Shown: positions 43,037-52,868 of the stretch, one piece after another | Layout of the letters: every line of letters starts with the position of its first letter | Numbering within the stretch: position 1 is the first letter of the stretch | Assembly: GCA_001769215.1 (NCBI GenBank) | Contig: MEOL01000017.1 | Coordinates: 62,001 to 126,000 of the forward strand | Length of the DNA: 64,000 nucleotides | Source of the DNA: Bacteroidetes bacterium GWF2_41_31 | GTDB taxonomy: Bacteria; Bacteroidota; Bacteroidia; Bacteroidales; F082 | Reading direction: 5' to 3' | The notes under the pieces: model-generated | Seen by the model: only the letters and a program-made list of their open reading frames with translations | Told to the model about the DNA's origin: nothing | The model's database searches: none | Made by a program: the position numbers and the translations under genes

Positions 43037-44857
43037 TTATTTAAACGTCTGCAAATCCTGTAACCGTTTGTAGGTTCCTCCAAGTGCAAGCAATTCAATA
43101 TGCGTACCGCGCTCAACGATTTCTCCCTTTTTCAAAACGATGATTTCATCGGCATGTTGAATGGTGGATAGCCTGTGGGCGATGACCACCGTTGTGCGGT
43201 CTTTCATTACATTAAACAAGGCATTTTGTACCAATTTTTCCGATTCTGTATCCAGTGAAGAAGTCGCTTCATCGAGAATTAATACCGGAGGATTGGCCAA
43301 CACAGCTCTGGCAATACTCAGGCGCTGACGCTGTCCTCCCGATAATTTTACACCCCGGTCACCAATATTGGTCTCATAACCAAATTCCGATTCCATAATG
43401 AACTCATGGGCATTGGCTACCTTGGCAGCATTTACCACCTGTTCTTCTGTCACATCTTTTCGTCCAAAGGCGATGTTGTTGAAAATACTGTCGTTGAAGA
43501 GAATACTTTCCTGTGAAACAATTCCCATCAGGCCACGGGTATCGTCAATTCTAAGGTCTTTGATGTTTTTCCCATCAATCAACATGCTTCCTCCAGTCAC
43601 ATCATAAAAGCGCGGAAGCAAATCGACCATGGTCGATTTTCCGCCGCCTGATTCTCCCACCAGCGCAATCATTTTGCCTTTCTCGATCGTGAGGTTGATA
43701 TTTTTAAGGATATTCTCATTCTCATACTTGAAGTAAACGTTCTTATATTCAATTGATTTTTCAAATCCCTTCACGGGAATGGCATCTGGTTTTTCAATAA
43801 TAATTTCTTCTGCATCCAGCACTTCAAAAATACGCTCGGCGGAGGCGATCCCTTTTTGGATGCTATAAAATCCCTGTGCAAAAGTCTTTGCAGGTGGGAT
43901 AATCTGTGAGAAAACAACGATGTAAGTAATAAAATCCGCCGCCTGGATGGTAGGATTGTCTGACAACACCATTCTTCCACCAAACCATAAAACAAAGATG
44001 ATGACAGCAGAAGATAAAAACTCACTCATGGGCGACGACAGGTCGCGGCGACGGTAAATCCAGATGAGTAACCTGGAGAAATCTTCGTTCTGGCCTTTAA
44101 ATTTATTTTTTGAATAATCGATGGCGTTGAAAGCCTTGATGATGCGCAACCCGGAAATGGTTTCCTCTATATTCGAAAGCAATCCGGCAAATTTGTTTTG
44201 GCCAATTTTTGATTGTTTCCGTAGACTTTTCCCAATCTGGCCAATTAAAAAACCAGTGACGGGCAGTATTAACAGCACAAACAAGGTCAACCTGGGACTC
44301 ATGCTCAGCATAAAGGCCACATAGGCAAGAATGGTCACCGGATCGCGGATAATCATCTCCAGTGAGTTCATGATTGAAAATTCAACTTCTTGTACATCCG
44401 TAGTCACCCGTGCTATGATGTCGCCCTTTTTGTTTTTCGAGAAAAAGGAAAGGGGCAGGATGAGCAGCTTGTTATAAATGGCATTCCTCATTCCTTTGAT
44501 GGCCCCGATACGCACGTTGGCCATAAAATACATGGAAAAAAACCGGGCCAGGTTGCGCAGGAAAAAGGCTATAATGAGCACAACACAAATATAAACCAGC
44601 GCCGTTACTTTTCCATTGGTTACGATAACGTTGCTGATTTGATAATTCAAATAGTTCAAAAATGCCTTGGTATTCATGGCAAATTCAGGTTTCACCGTTA
44701 CCAGGTCTTCGATGCCAAAAAGTAGGTTCAAAAAGGGGATAAGCAGAGCAAACGAAAACAATGAAAAGACAATGGTCAACAGGTTAAAGAGTACATTTAA
44801 TCCCGCGTAAGGTAATTCCGGTTTGATGTATACCAGGATTCTATAAAACTTTTTCAT
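43037..44857 (-). CDS. MsbA-type ABC exporter (fused permease and ATPase)
   Basis: The 606 residues hold a six-helix ABC exporter domain (about 1-320; helices visible at 20-55, 75-100, 145-165, 170-190 and 250-290). The nucleotide-binding domain follows: Walker A GESGGGKST near 385, Q-loop VSQES, signature LSGGQRQRLS near 490, Walker B VLILDEATSSLD near 512 and H-loop IAHRLSTI. Size and domain order fit MsbA-like half-transporters that work as homodimers and flip lipid A or other lipids. The real substrate is not readable. Upstream on its strand is a TACCTTTG box at 44914-44907. Confidence 0.92.
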   Translation of the reverse strand: MKKFYRILVYIKPELPYAGLNVLFNLLTIVFSLFSFALLIPFLNLLFGIEDLVTVKPEFAMNTKAFLNYLNYQISNVIVTNGKVTALVYICVVLIIAFFLRNLARFFSMYFMANVRIGAIKGMRNAIYNKLLILPLSFFSKNKKGDIIARVTTDVQEVEFSIMNSLEMIIRDPVTILAYVAFMLSMSPRLTLFVLLILPVTGFLIGQIGKSLRKQSKIGQNKFAGLLSNIEETISGLRIIKAFNAIDYSKNKFKGQNEDFSRLLIWIYRRRDLSSPMSEFLSSAVIIFVLWFGGRMVLSDNPTIQAADFITYIVVFSQIIPPAKTFAQGFYSIQKGIASAERIFEVLDAEEIIIEKPDAIPVKGFEKSIEYKNVYFKYENENILKNINLTIEKGKMIALVGESGGGKSTMVDLLPRFYDVTGGSMLIDGKNIKDLRIDDTRGLMGIVSQESILFNDSIFNNIAFGRKDVTEEQVVNAAKVANAHEFIMESEFGYETNIGDRGVKLSGGQRQRLSIARAVLANPPVLILDEATSSLDTESEKLVQNALFNVMKDRTTVVIAHRLSTIQHADEIIVLKKGEIVERGTHIELLALGGTYKRLQDLQTFK

Positions 44858-44906
44858 AAGCCGTTTGACAGAGTTCCTCTAATTTAAGAGGACCGGTTAG
44901 CGGCGT

Positions 44907-44914
44907 CAAAGGTA
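44907..44914 (-). promoter_or_regulatory. Putative -7 promoter box (TACCTTTG) for the ABC exporter
   Basis: An exact TAnnTTTG match on the minus strand, 49 bases before the ATG at 44857. The -33 element is not clear. Confidence 0.4.
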
Positions 44915-44988
44915 ATTAATCCCGACAAATAAAAACCAGACGAATCAGACTGGAGAAAGGGTAGTTTTTAGCCGGAGTTAAAAACCAT

Positions 44989-44996
44989 TATCTTTG
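44989..44996 (+). promoter_or_regulatory. Putative -7 promoter box (TATCTTTG) for the glycosyltransferase-kinase pair
   Basis: An exact TAnnTTTG match 26 bases before the ATG at 45023. Confidence 0.45.
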
Positions 44997-45022
44997 GCTC
45001 TTTTATTTTATATTGTAAAACC

Positions 45023-45916
45023 ATGACCGCCGGGCTTAAAGAGACAAACCGATCAGAAAACACACAACAATTTTCCATTGTGATTCCTACATGGAACAGC
45101 CTCGAATATTTGCAACTCTGTTTGGGAGGATTGCGCAGGCATTCGCATTTTTTTAACCAGATTATTGTGTTTGTGAACGATGGCAACGATGGCACGATAG
45201 AATGGCTTGAAAAACAAACCGATATTGATTTTGTACATGCCGAAAGAAACATGGGGGTTTGTTTTGCTGTGAATGCGTGCCGGTCGCTGGTAAAGCATGA
45301 TTATATCGTGTATATGAACGACGATATGATTCCCTGTCCCGACTGGGATTTACATCTGGCCAACGAAATCAAACAGATGAACACCGACTTTTTTTACCTT
45401 TCGGCAACACTCATCGAGCCCAAAAAACTCAACAACCCCAATTATGTCGCCATTATCCATGATTTTGGCACTTCCCCTGAAAACTTCCGGGAAGAAGAAC
45501 TGCTGGAAGCCTGTTCCTCGCTTAAAAAAGAAGATTGGCAGGGCGGTTCATGGCCGCCCAGTGTGGTTCATAAAAAAATATGGGATCTTATTGGTGGGTT
45601 TAGCATCGAGTTTTCGCCGGGGATGTACAGTGATCCCGATTTCTCGATGAAACTTTGGTCAATTGGTGTGCGCATCTTTAAGGGGATTGGAAAAAGCAAG
45701 GTGTATCATTTCGGATCACATTCCACAAAACGCATCCGAAAAAACAAAGGAAGCCGCCTGTTTTTAAATAAATGGGGCATGACCTCGCGCACCTTTTACA
45801 ACGAAGTATTGCAGGTGGGAAAGCCCTGGAAAAGTGCCTATCCCGATGAAGTCCTGCTTTCATTTTTACCAAAAACACGTAACAAGTTAAAGAAATTAAT
45901 AAATTCGCTAACCTAA
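45023..45916 (+). CDS. Family 2 glycosyltransferase
   Basis: The 297 residues follow a GT-A fold: FSIVIPTWNSLEYLQLCLGGL at about 15-35, IVFVNDGNDGTIEWL near 52 and a DxD-like acidic motif in YMNDDMIPCPDWD near 100. GGSWPPSVVHKKIWDLIGGF near 175 and FSPGMYSDPDFSMKLW near 195 are late catalytic parts. There is no membrane helix, so it is probably peripheral. It adds a sugar to an envelope glycan or lipid. The next gene, a lipid kinase, starts 9 bases on with TTG, so both may act in envelope lipid modification. Confidence 0.88.
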   Translation: MTAGLKETNRSENTQQFSIVIPTWNSLEYLQLCLGGLRRHSHFFNQIIVFVNDGNDGTIEWLEKQTDIDFVHAERNMGVCFAVNACRSLVKHDYIVYMNDDMIPCPDWDLHLANEIKQMNTDFFYLSATLIEPKKLNNPNYVAIIHDFGTSPENFREEELLEACSSLKKEDWQGGSWPPSVVHKKIWDLIGGFSIEFSPGMYSDPDFSMKLWSIGVRIFKGIGKSKVYHFGSHSTKRIRKNKGSRLFLNKWGMTSRTFYNEVLQVGKPWKSAYPDEVLLSFLPKTRNKLKKLINSLT

Positions 45917-45925
45917 TTCGATATT

Positions 45926-46903
45926 TTGGAAAAATCACCTCCCTGGTTAGTTGTAATAAATCCACATGCCGGTGGATCGAAGGCCAAATCCGACTGGCCC
46001 AAAATCCGGGCCTTGCTGGAAGAAGCCTCCTTTAAGTTCGATGCCGTATTTTCTGAATATCCGCACCACGCCATCCCGCTCGTAAAACAGCTTATCGAAG
46101 AAAAGGGCTATACCCGGGTGCTGGCCGTTGGCGGGGATGGCACTTTGAATGAGGTGGTAAATGGGATCTTTCAGCAACAGCGTTTCGATCCCAAGAAGAT
46201 CATCCTTGGTTTAATCACTATTGGCACAGGAAACGACTGGGGGCGCATGTATGCCATGCCCAAGAGTTATAAAAAACAAATTAAAATCCTGAAAAAGGGG
46301 CATGTACTTATGCAGGATGTGGGCAAAGTAAACTACCTGCACAACACCGAGGTAAACGACCGGTTTTTTGTGAATATTGCCGGTATGGGATTCGATGCCC
46401 TGGTGGCAAAAAAAACCAACTTGCTAAAGGAAAAAGGATCGGGTGGTCCCCTATCCTATTTATACAGCCTGGTGACCGGCCTGTTTGAGTTTCATCCCAT
46501 TCATCTGGATATTGATAGCGACGGAAAATCACTTTTTTCAGGTAATATATTCAGCGTCAGCATTGGCATTTGCAAATACAATGGAGGAGGTATGAAACAG
46601 CTTCCCAATGCCATTCCCAACGATGGACTGTTTGATGTCACCATCATCAAAAAGATGCCCAAGGCCAAGGTGTTACGCAGCATTCACAAAGTGTATGATG
46701 GAACTTTCGTTCAAATGGAGGAGGTGAAAACGTTTACCGGAAAAGAATTTACACTGACCTCATCGCCCATACACAAAGCCTTTCTGGAGACTGATGGTGA
46801 ATCGCTTGGACATTCACCGCTGCATTTCAAGGTGGTGCCTTCAGCCATTGGCATGTTGGTGCGAAAAAAAATGAAAGTGTTGTATGCAGGTAAGGGAAAT
46901 TGA
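45926..46903 (+). CDS. Diacylglycerol/lipid kinase family protein (YegS/DagK-like)
   Basis: The 325 residues start at a TTG (45926) placed just after the glycosyltransferase stop; no in-frame ATG fits better. Signature motifs are INPHAGG at about 10-16, GGDGTLNEVVNG near 70 (ATP and metal site) and GTGNDWGR near 100. The C-terminal domain shows GGGMKQLPNAIPNDGLFDVTII and ETDGESLG. These enzymes phosphorylate diacylglycerol or related lipids on the inner membrane. Confidence 0.9.
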   Translation: MEKSPPWLVVINPHAGGSKAKSDWPKIRALLEEASFKFDAVFSEYPHHAIPLVKQLIEEKGYTRVLAVGGDGTLNEVVNGIFQQQRFDPKKIILGLITIGTGNDWGRMYAMPKSYKKQIKILKKGHVLMQDVGKVNYLHNTEVNDRFFVNIAGMGFDALVAKKTNLLKEKGSGGPLSYLYSLVTGLFEFHPIHLDIDSDGKSLFSGNIFSVSIGICKYNGGGMKQLPNAIPNDGLFDVTIIKKMPKAKVLRSIHKVYDGTFVQMEEVKTFTGKEFTLTSSPIHKAFLETDGESLGHSPLHFKVVPSAIGMLVRKKMKVLYAGKGN

Positions 46904-47231
46904 ATAGAAACTTCCGAAATTTGTGTGGTACTATCAAAGTTCTGTACATTATCTGAGCATGGTTCAAATAATAACTATTTCTATTTCAACCAAATAATTG
47001 CCCGCTTACATTTGCCAAAGTGAATATTCCTCTGAGTCTCCGTGGCAAACAAACCCGCCAGAGAAAATTGGTAAAATCTCAATGTTTTTGAGGCATTACA
47101 TAATTCCCTATCTTCGCGCCACTTTTCTGTGAAGGATCGCTCGAAATACCTACAATTTCCCCCTTACATCAGAAGAGTTTTAATTACTGATTTGGCCCAT
47201 TAAAATGTTACCCAACACTAAGAAGGTCACT
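46904..47231. other. Intergenic region before the endonuclease gene
   Basis: About 330 bases with no coding frame I trust. It contains a promoter-like pair, TTTG (47087-47090), an 18-base spacer and TATCTTCG (47109-47116), one base off the -7 consensus, for the endonuclease. Confidence 0.45.
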
Positions 47232-49109
47232 ATGTTACATAAGGCCTTGACGTTGTTTGTAGTGCTCCTGAGTATTACCCTTTCGGCACAAATACCCAAC
47301 GGGTATTACGATCCCGCCATCGGTAAAACGGGTGCCGAATTACAGACCACCCTATATTCCATTATCAACAACCATACGGTGGTGAGTTACACGCCTGGTG
47401 TCTGGAACGCTTTTTACACCACCGACGACAAACCCAATGGCTATGTTTGGGATATGTACGGCGATGTGCCGGGTGGCGATCCCCCGTACAATTACACGTT
47501 TGGAAGCGGACAGTGTGGGACTTCTTCGCAGGAAGGAGACTGTTACAGCCGCGAACATGCTTTCTGCCAGAGTTACTTTGCCGGGGCATCTCCCATGTAC
47601 ACCGACTTGCACCATGTATTCCCCGTGGATCAGTATGTGAACAATGCAGGTCATAGCAATTATCCTTTTGGTACAGTTACCGTGCCTGCCTATACCTCGC
47701 TAAACGGCAGCAAACGTGGTCCGTGTACTTTCCCGGGATATACGGGCACTGTATTTGAGCCCATTGATGAATACAAGGGTGATTTCGCGCGGGCCTATTT
47801 CTACATGGCTACCCGTTATGAGAATTTGATTGCAAGTTGGGAGGCCAACACGCCCGAAGGCGATGCTATCCTCAATGGGACTTCCTATCCGGCCTATGAA
47901 AGCTGGTTTCTTAATTTGCTTCTGACCTGGAACGCTGATGATCCTGTATCGACGAAAGAGGTGGACCGCAATGAAGCCGTTTATACCATTCAAAATAACC
48001 GCAATCCCTATATTGACCATCCTGAGTATGTGGAAGGAGTTTGGGCTCCCGGTGGAATTAAAGCGGAGCCATCCAATCATCCCACCAACCTGACTGCTTC
48101 TGCCTATATTCCGGCCAGCAGTTCTATCATGCTCAATTGGACAGATGCTGTGGGCGCTGTACTTCCTGACGGATATTTGATAAAAGGGAGTAGCATGAGC
48201 TACGATGACATTATAGATCCTGTTGATGGAACGGCTGTTCCTGATGGCGGATTGAATAAAAACACCAGCTACGGTACGCCTGAATATACCTTCAGCAGCC
48301 TTTTGGCCAGTACAGAGTATTATTTTAAAGTGTATTCCTATACCAATTCAGGAAATGATATCGATTTTAAAACAAACCCAACCGTTCAATCTACCACTTT
48401 AACCACCACGGTTGGAACCAGCGTATTGCAGGCAGGTGATATCGTGTTTATAGGCTATGGCACCGATAACCCGGATAAATTCGCGTTTGTCTTACTTACC
48501 AACCTGTCCGAAAATACCGAAATCACCTTTACCGATAATGGTTGGAACGGTTCTGCATTAAATTCCACTGAGCAAACTGGTATTTGGACTGTGCCCACCG
48601 GGGGCTTACCTAAGGGAACTGTAATTGTGATAACCGGGACAACGGTTACTGGTGGAGGAACCATGTCGAACGGGCTAACAGGTCTTTCTACTTCAGGGGA
48701 CCAAATTCTTGCCTTTCAGGGAACAACCGATTCGCCAGCGTTTGTTGCCGGGATTTCAACCACAGGATGGATCGTTACAGGTACCCCTACGAGCAACCAA
48801 TCCTACTTGCCTTTGGAACTGACCCTTTATTCTACTGCCCTGGGCTTTACTTCCGAGATGGACAATGGGATTTACAATGGCCCCTTAACGCTTGGAAACA
48901 GCACCATTAATGCTTTCATCAACCACCCGGCGAACTGGCTAAGTGACAATACCATACAAACATTTCCTTCCTGGACATTTGTAATTGGTACACAGACAAT
49001 AGTGAATGTAAATGCCTCGGCCGAGAGCATAACTCTGGCATCGGGAGAAACAATAACGGTGCAGGAGAACATCCAACTAACACTTGCCGGGACGAGCACC
49101 GGTAAATAG
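47232..49109 (+). CDS. Secreted endonuclease I-family nuclease with Fn3-like and LTD-like domains
   Basis: The ATG at 47232 starts a signal peptide (MLHKALTLFVVLLSITLSAQ); an upstream ATG at 47205 adds nine unlike residues. The nuclease domain (about 20-280) holds YSREHAFCQSYF, DLHHVFPVDQYVNNAGHSNYPFG and NEAVYTIQNNRNPYIDHPEYV, the His/Asn motifs of endonuclease I (EndA/NucM). A fibronectin-III-like domain follows (about 285-395, NLTASAYIPASSSIMLNWTDA). Then comes a lamin-tail-like domain (GDIVFIGYGTDNPDKFAFVLLTN). It should degrade extracellular DNA or RNA. The protein ends at residue 625 without a recognisable T9SS sorting domain, which is odd for this size and layout and suggests truncation or another export route. 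Confidence 0.85.
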   Translation: MLHKALTLFVVLLSITLSAQIPNGYYDPAIGKTGAELQTTLYSIINNHTVVSYTPGVWNAFYTTDDKPNGYVWDMYGDVPGGDPPYNYTFGSGQCGTSSQEGDCYSREHAFCQSYFAGASPMYTDLHHVFPVDQYVNNAGHSNYPFGTVTVPAYTSLNGSKRGPCTFPGYTGTVFEPIDEYKGDFARAYFYMATRYENLIASWEANTPEGDAILNGTSYPAYESWFLNLLLTWNADDPVSTKEVDRNEAVYTIQNNRNPYIDHPEYVEGVWAPGGIKAEPSNHPTNLTASAYIPASSSIMLNWTDAVGAVLPDGYLIKGSSMSYDDIIDPVDGTAVPDGGLNKNTSYGTPEYTFSSLLASTEYYFKVYSYTNSGNDIDFKTNPTVQSTTLTTTVGTSVLQAGDIVFIGYGTDNPDKFAFVLLTNLSENTEITFTDNGWNGSALNSTEQTGIWTVPTGGLPKGTVIVITGTTVTGGGTMSNGLTGLSTSGDQILAFQGTTDSPAFVAGISTTGWIVTGTPTSNQSYLPLELTLYSTALGFTSEMDNGIYNGPLTLGNSTINAFINHPANWLSDNTIQTFPSWTFVIGTQTIVNVNASAESITLASGETITVQENIQLTLAGTSTGK

Positions 49110-49733
49110 AACTGCACAGGTATGATCGGCTTAAATCAAAAAGGGAGTTGGATAGCGCATTGGAGTAATGGGAATGTTTAAAAAACTTTGTTACTTCAAT
49201 CGTTAGGTTGTTATTTCTGTTTTTCCTGTTCTTACAGATATAGTGGAGTATTGAAATATTGAGAAGGCGAATTACTTCATTTCCCCATTTCCCCCTTCTA
49301 ACCAAAATTTAATGGTAAATCAGTTGCTTTTTTTTATGTATTGTTTTATTTTTGTGCTTTACCGATACTTTTACATAGTATAACCTGCTAATTTGTATTG
49401 ATTTGAACCCAAAAATAAATATCCATGAAACGCCTTTTCTGTTTTGGTCCCCATGGGGCGACATCTCTTATTTTATTGGACTCGGAGGTTAAAATCGAGT
49501 GACGCAGGTTACCAATGGCGGATAACCATGCTGTCGTGTAGTGTATTATCTAATTCCCCGATCCCTGAAATCGATTTATTGCAGACGCCTGGTGCCTTGC
49601 CTATGTTTGTATATTTTAACCGGACAGTAACTTAAGAATAAGTTAAAACTGGTTAACAATCAGACAATAACCCTTTTGTTTATTTACCTAAACACATAAG
49701 AATATTTCGATTTATTAATTAATTTTTAAAGCT
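49110..49733. other. Long intergenic region between endonuclease and T9SS protein
   Basis: About 620 bases. Short frames (for example 49444-49635) show no family resemblance. A promoter-like pair sits at TTG 49579-49581, 20 bases, TATGTTTG 49602-49609, giving a leader of about 120 bases for the next gene. I see no repeat or RNA structure. Confidence 0.45.
49579..49609 (+). promoter_or_regulatory. Putative promoter for the 49734 T9SS gene
   Basis: TTG, a 20-base spacer and TATGTTTG fit the Bacteroidetes consensus. The distance to the ATG is about 125 bases, leaving room for a long 5' leader. Confidence 0.45.
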
Positions 49734-52355
49734 ATGAAAAAAAATTTACTAAAAGCAACCGGGATGGTGCTGTTGATGATGGTTGTGGGGAGTGCGTGGG
49801 GGCAGATAACATACACAAGTACTGGCAGCGGAACTTGGAGTACTATGACTTGGACACCGTCAGGGACGCCTTTATCCACTGATAATGTTGTGATTGCAGA
49901 CGGGCATACTGTCACTATTGATCAAGATATTTCTATTGCCTCTTTAATAATTGGGCAAGGAACCAGCGGAACTTTGATTTTTGATGGGACACCAAGAACC
50001 GTTACAATAACTGGAAATGTATCAGTTTTAACTAGTGCTACTTTTATTACTCAATCTGCAACCACCGCAACACATTTGATGAATATTGGAGGGGATTTAA
50101 CAAACAACGGTATTTTTGATATGTCACAAGGTGGCACATCTTTTTTATGTGATGCTGCATTTAATAAAGATGGAAACCAAACCATAAGCGGTACTGGTGG
50201 AACGACAAGGTTTAATGGGATTACCCTTAATATGGGTACTTCAAATACTAATATCCTTGAAGTTACAGCGGAAAATTTTTCTGCAAAAAGCTCATTTCTT
50301 ACCCTTACAAACGGAACTTTTAAACTGACATCAGCTGCCACAGTCATTGCTTCAACAGGAAGTTTTACTATTCCTTCTTCTGGTGGTTTATGGATCAATG
50401 GAGGTACAATCAGCATTGGATCAAGTAACGGATCTCTCACTGTAAATGGAAGTTTAAAAATAGATGCTGGGATTTTTAATGTAGGTAATACTACTGGTAA
50501 CTCCTTAACCATATCAGGTTCTAGTGCAAATACAACAATAACTGGAGGAGATGTAGTTATTTCAGGAAGATGGGTGCAAAGTTCTGGAGGTATTGCAAAT
50601 ATTTCAGGTAGCAATATAAATATTTCAACTGCGGGACAAACGAATAGTTCATCAACAGCGACCTTTCAAGTTCCAAATGGAAGTCCTTATACAATGTCAG
50701 GCGGAACAATGAAAATTTATAATGCAAATAGTGGTTCTGGAGGCGATTTAAAAATCACCAATTCTACTGCAACAATTACAAATGGCACATTTATTATCGG
50801 TCAAGGTGCAACTACTACCGGTGCCATTAAACTACAAAGTAGTGTTGCTTTAAATAATCTTACAATAGATGCCGGTGCAACCTCACCATTTTTGGTTACA
50901 GATTTAACCGTGAGCGGAACAGCATTAGTAAGTTCAGGTTCTTTAACTGTTCCTGCCGGAAAGAATCTTACCATCTCAGGAACCCTTACCAACAACGCGG
51001 GCACTTCAGGTCTAGTTATCCAAAGCGATGCCACGGGAACAGGCTCACTGGTCCACAACACCGCTGGCGTAAGTGCAACTGTACAAAGATATTTTACAGG
51101 TTCTTCCTGGGATTGGCACTTAATTTCATCACCCGTAGTTGATCAGGCAATACAAAATGAATTTGTGCCTGAAGTCTTTACAGCTAATGAAGACTTCTAC
51201 ACCTGGTACGAACCTACAAGTATTTATGTCAACTTTAAAAACTCCACCACTCCCCCAACCTGGGTCACTGCAAATGTGGACAATAATTTTATCGAAGGGA
51301 AAGGTTATATGATTGCCTATCTGGCAACAAACCCATCAAAATCTTTTACCGGAGTTTTGAACAATGGAGAACAAACTGTTGCTATTACAAAAACGGGAAC
51401 AGATACTTATTCTGGATCAAATCTGGTAGGAAATCCATATCCATCTTCAATAGACTGGAAAGCAGTTTCTGGTTGGACGCGCACTTCATTGGTTTCGAAT
51501 GGTGGTGGATATGATATGTACATTTGGAATCAGACCGCAAGCAATTTTGGTACGTTTAATTCAGCAGGTACAACCGGAACAAACTCAGTAACACAGTATA
51601 TTCCTCCCATGCAAGGCTTTTTCGTTATAGCAAGTGATAATGGTAATTTAGTTATGGACAATAATGTGAGGGTTCATGATGGAGCTTCCAATTGGCTCAA
51701 GAACACAGAAACTACTGGTAATATTTTAAAAATATCAGTAACTTCTGAGGAAAATTATGGCTCTGACGAAGCTATACTAGAATTTGATCATGAGAGTACC
51801 ATCGGAGGTGCAGCCAAAATGTTCAGTTTTGTACCAACAGCGCCTTCAATATATCTTCCAAAACAAAGTAAAGATTATTCCATTAGTTTTTTGAATTCAA
51901 TATCTGAAAACAACATAGTTCCAGTTAGTTTTCAGGCAGGAGCGGATGGAAATTATACTCTGATCTTTGATTTTGACTCCTTAGATTACATCCAGTTGTT
52001 AGATAAAACGACGAATCTAAAGTACAATCTCAAAGATGCACCACACTTTTCGTTCTCTGCTTTGGTGGAGGACAATTCTGATCGATTTGAGATCCACTTT
52101 AGCCCTGTTGGTATCGAAGAATCCACTGAACTCAATCAAATTAACGCTTACGTTTATAACAACAATCTCTATGTGCAAAATAACCTGGGTGAAGCCCAAA
52201 TTTCCCTCTACGACATCCAGGGTCGTCAGATGTATTCCGAACAACTCAAGTGTACTGGTTTGCATCGAAAAGAATTCAGCCTGCCCACAGGTATTTACAT
52301 CGTTCGCTTGCGAAGCAACAACCAGGTTAAAAATGTAAAAGTCTTCATCAACTAA
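49734..52355 (+). CDS. Large T9SS-secreted beta-helix-like surface protein
   Basis: The 873 residues start with a signal peptide (MKKNLLKATGMVLLMMVVGSAWGQ). Residues about 25-440 are a Ser/Thr/Gly/Asn-rich repetitive region (WSTMTWTPSGTPLSTDNVVIADGHTVTID; NGTFKLTSAATVIASTGSFTIPSSGG), the pattern of parallel beta-helix or G8-like adhesins. A linker with NPYPSSIDWKAVSGW follows near 575. The last 80 residues are a T9SS type A sorting domain (LYDIQGRQMYSEQL ... GIYIVRLRSNNQ). Low-complexity repeats suggest adhesion or surface-layer function. The small gene at 52376 follows after 20 bases. Confidence 0.87.
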   Translation: MKKNLLKATGMVLLMMVVGSAWGQITYTSTGSGTWSTMTWTPSGTPLSTDNVVIADGHTVTIDQDISIASLIIGQGTSGTLIFDGTPRTVTITGNVSVLTSATFITQSATTATHLMNIGGDLTNNGIFDMSQGGTSFLCDAAFNKDGNQTISGTGGTTRFNGITLNMGTSNTNILEVTAENFSAKSSFLTLTNGTFKLTSAATVIASTGSFTIPSSGGLWINGGTISIGSSNGSLTVNGSLKIDAGIFNVGNTTGNSLTISGSSANTTITGGDVVISGRWVQSSGGIANISGSNINISTAGQTNSSSTATFQVPNGSPYTMSGGTMKIYNANSGSGGDLKITNSTATITNGTFIIGQGATTTGAIKLQSSVALNNLTIDAGATSPFLVTDLTVSGTALVSSGSLTVPAGKNLTISGTLTNNAGTSGLVIQSDATGTGSLVHNTAGVSATVQRYFTGSSWDWHLISSPVVDQAIQNEFVPEVFTANEDFYTWYEPTSIYVNFKNSTTPPTWVTANVDNNFIEGKGYMIAYLATNPSKSFTGVLNNGEQTVAITKTGTDTYSGSNLVGNPYPSSIDWKAVSGWTRTSLVSNGGGYDMYIWNQTASNFGTFNSAGTTGTNSVTQYIPPMQGFFVIASDNGNLVMDNNVRVHDGASNWLKNTETTGNILKISVTSEENYGSDEAILEFDHESTIGGAAKMFSFVPTAPSIYLPKQSKDYSISFLNSISENNIVPVSFQAGADGNYTLIFDFDSLDYIQLLDKTTNLKYNLKDAPHFSFSALVEDNSDRFEIHFSPVGIEESTELNQINAYVYNNNLYVQNNLGEAQISLYDIQGRQMYSEQLKCTGLHRKEFSLPTGIYIVRLRSNNQVKNVKVFIN

Positions 52356-52375
52356 TAACCTAAAATTTTATACCC

Positions 52376-52606
52376 ATGAAAAAGATATTTATCCAACTGA
52401 TGATCATCGTAAGTTTCACCCTCACCAGTACATTCTTGCTTGCCCAGGATCCTCCACCACCACCATCCGACCATGGTGGATCAGGCAACGCACCAGCAGG
52501 TGATGGTGCCCCCATTGGTGGCGGCCTGTTTATTTTGCTGGGCCTGGGCGCGGCTTATTGCGGAAAAAAACTGTACGATTTACGGAAAGAGTCCATCGAG
52601 GAATAA
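52376..52606 (+). CDS. Small exported protein with C-terminal Gly-rich membrane/sorting-like tail
   Basis: The 76 residues have a signal peptide (MKKIFIQLMIIVSFTLTSTFLLAQ), a Pro/Gly/Asp-rich spacer (DPPPPPSDHGGSGNAPAGDG) and a C-terminal module APIGGGLFILLGLGAAYCGKKLYD followed by a basic-acidic tail. Short motif, hydrophobic helix and charged end is the layout of PEP-CTERM-like protein-sorting signals. I recall a Bacteroidetes version with a PIDGG motif; here it reads PIGGG. Almost nothing but the two signals remains, so it may be a small surface-anchored or signalling protein. It is probably cotranscribed with the large T9SS protein. Confidence 0.75.
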   Translation: MKKIFIQLMIIVSFTLTSTFLLAQDPPPPPSDHGGSGNAPAGDGAPIGGGLFILLGLGAAYCGKKLYDLRKESIEE

Positions 52607-52684
52607 GGTTTTATGACCTTTTTATAAAGCGGGAATTTGTCTTCGGACAGGTTTCCGCTTTTTCTTTTGGCACCCGGGGTTCCT

Positions 52685-52839
52685 AACCTTTCAGGTTGGA
52701 AAAAACCTGAAAGGTTGAATACCGCACCCGAAAAACTAAACCTCGTCAAAGCAAAAAATCTTAACTTTGGCCTCCGGTATCCCGTATTCCGGCATAAGAA
52801 AGTTCCCAACCTTTCAGGTTGAAAAAAACCTGAAAGGTT
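52685..52839. repeat. Two copies of an AACCTTTCAGGTT hairpin element
   Basis: The first copy has arms at 52685-52697 and 52704-52716, the second at 52808-52820 and 52827-52839. In each, AACCTTTCAGGTT pairs with AACCTGAAAGGTT across a short A-rich loop. The copies are 123 bases apart, between the small gene and the dipeptidase. Such hairpins are common Bacteroidetes intergenic repeats. Confidence 0.8.
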
Positions 52840-52868
52840 GAATAAAAAATAATTATAAACCATTGATT

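Noticed and set aside
48919-49305. Open frame on the minus strand across the endonuclease 3' end
   Set aside because: It overlaps a well-supported coding region and shows low-complexity Ser/Cys/Arg composition.
49444-49635. Open frame before the large T9SS protein
   Set aside because: No family resemblance and interrupted by the promoter-like region for the next gene.
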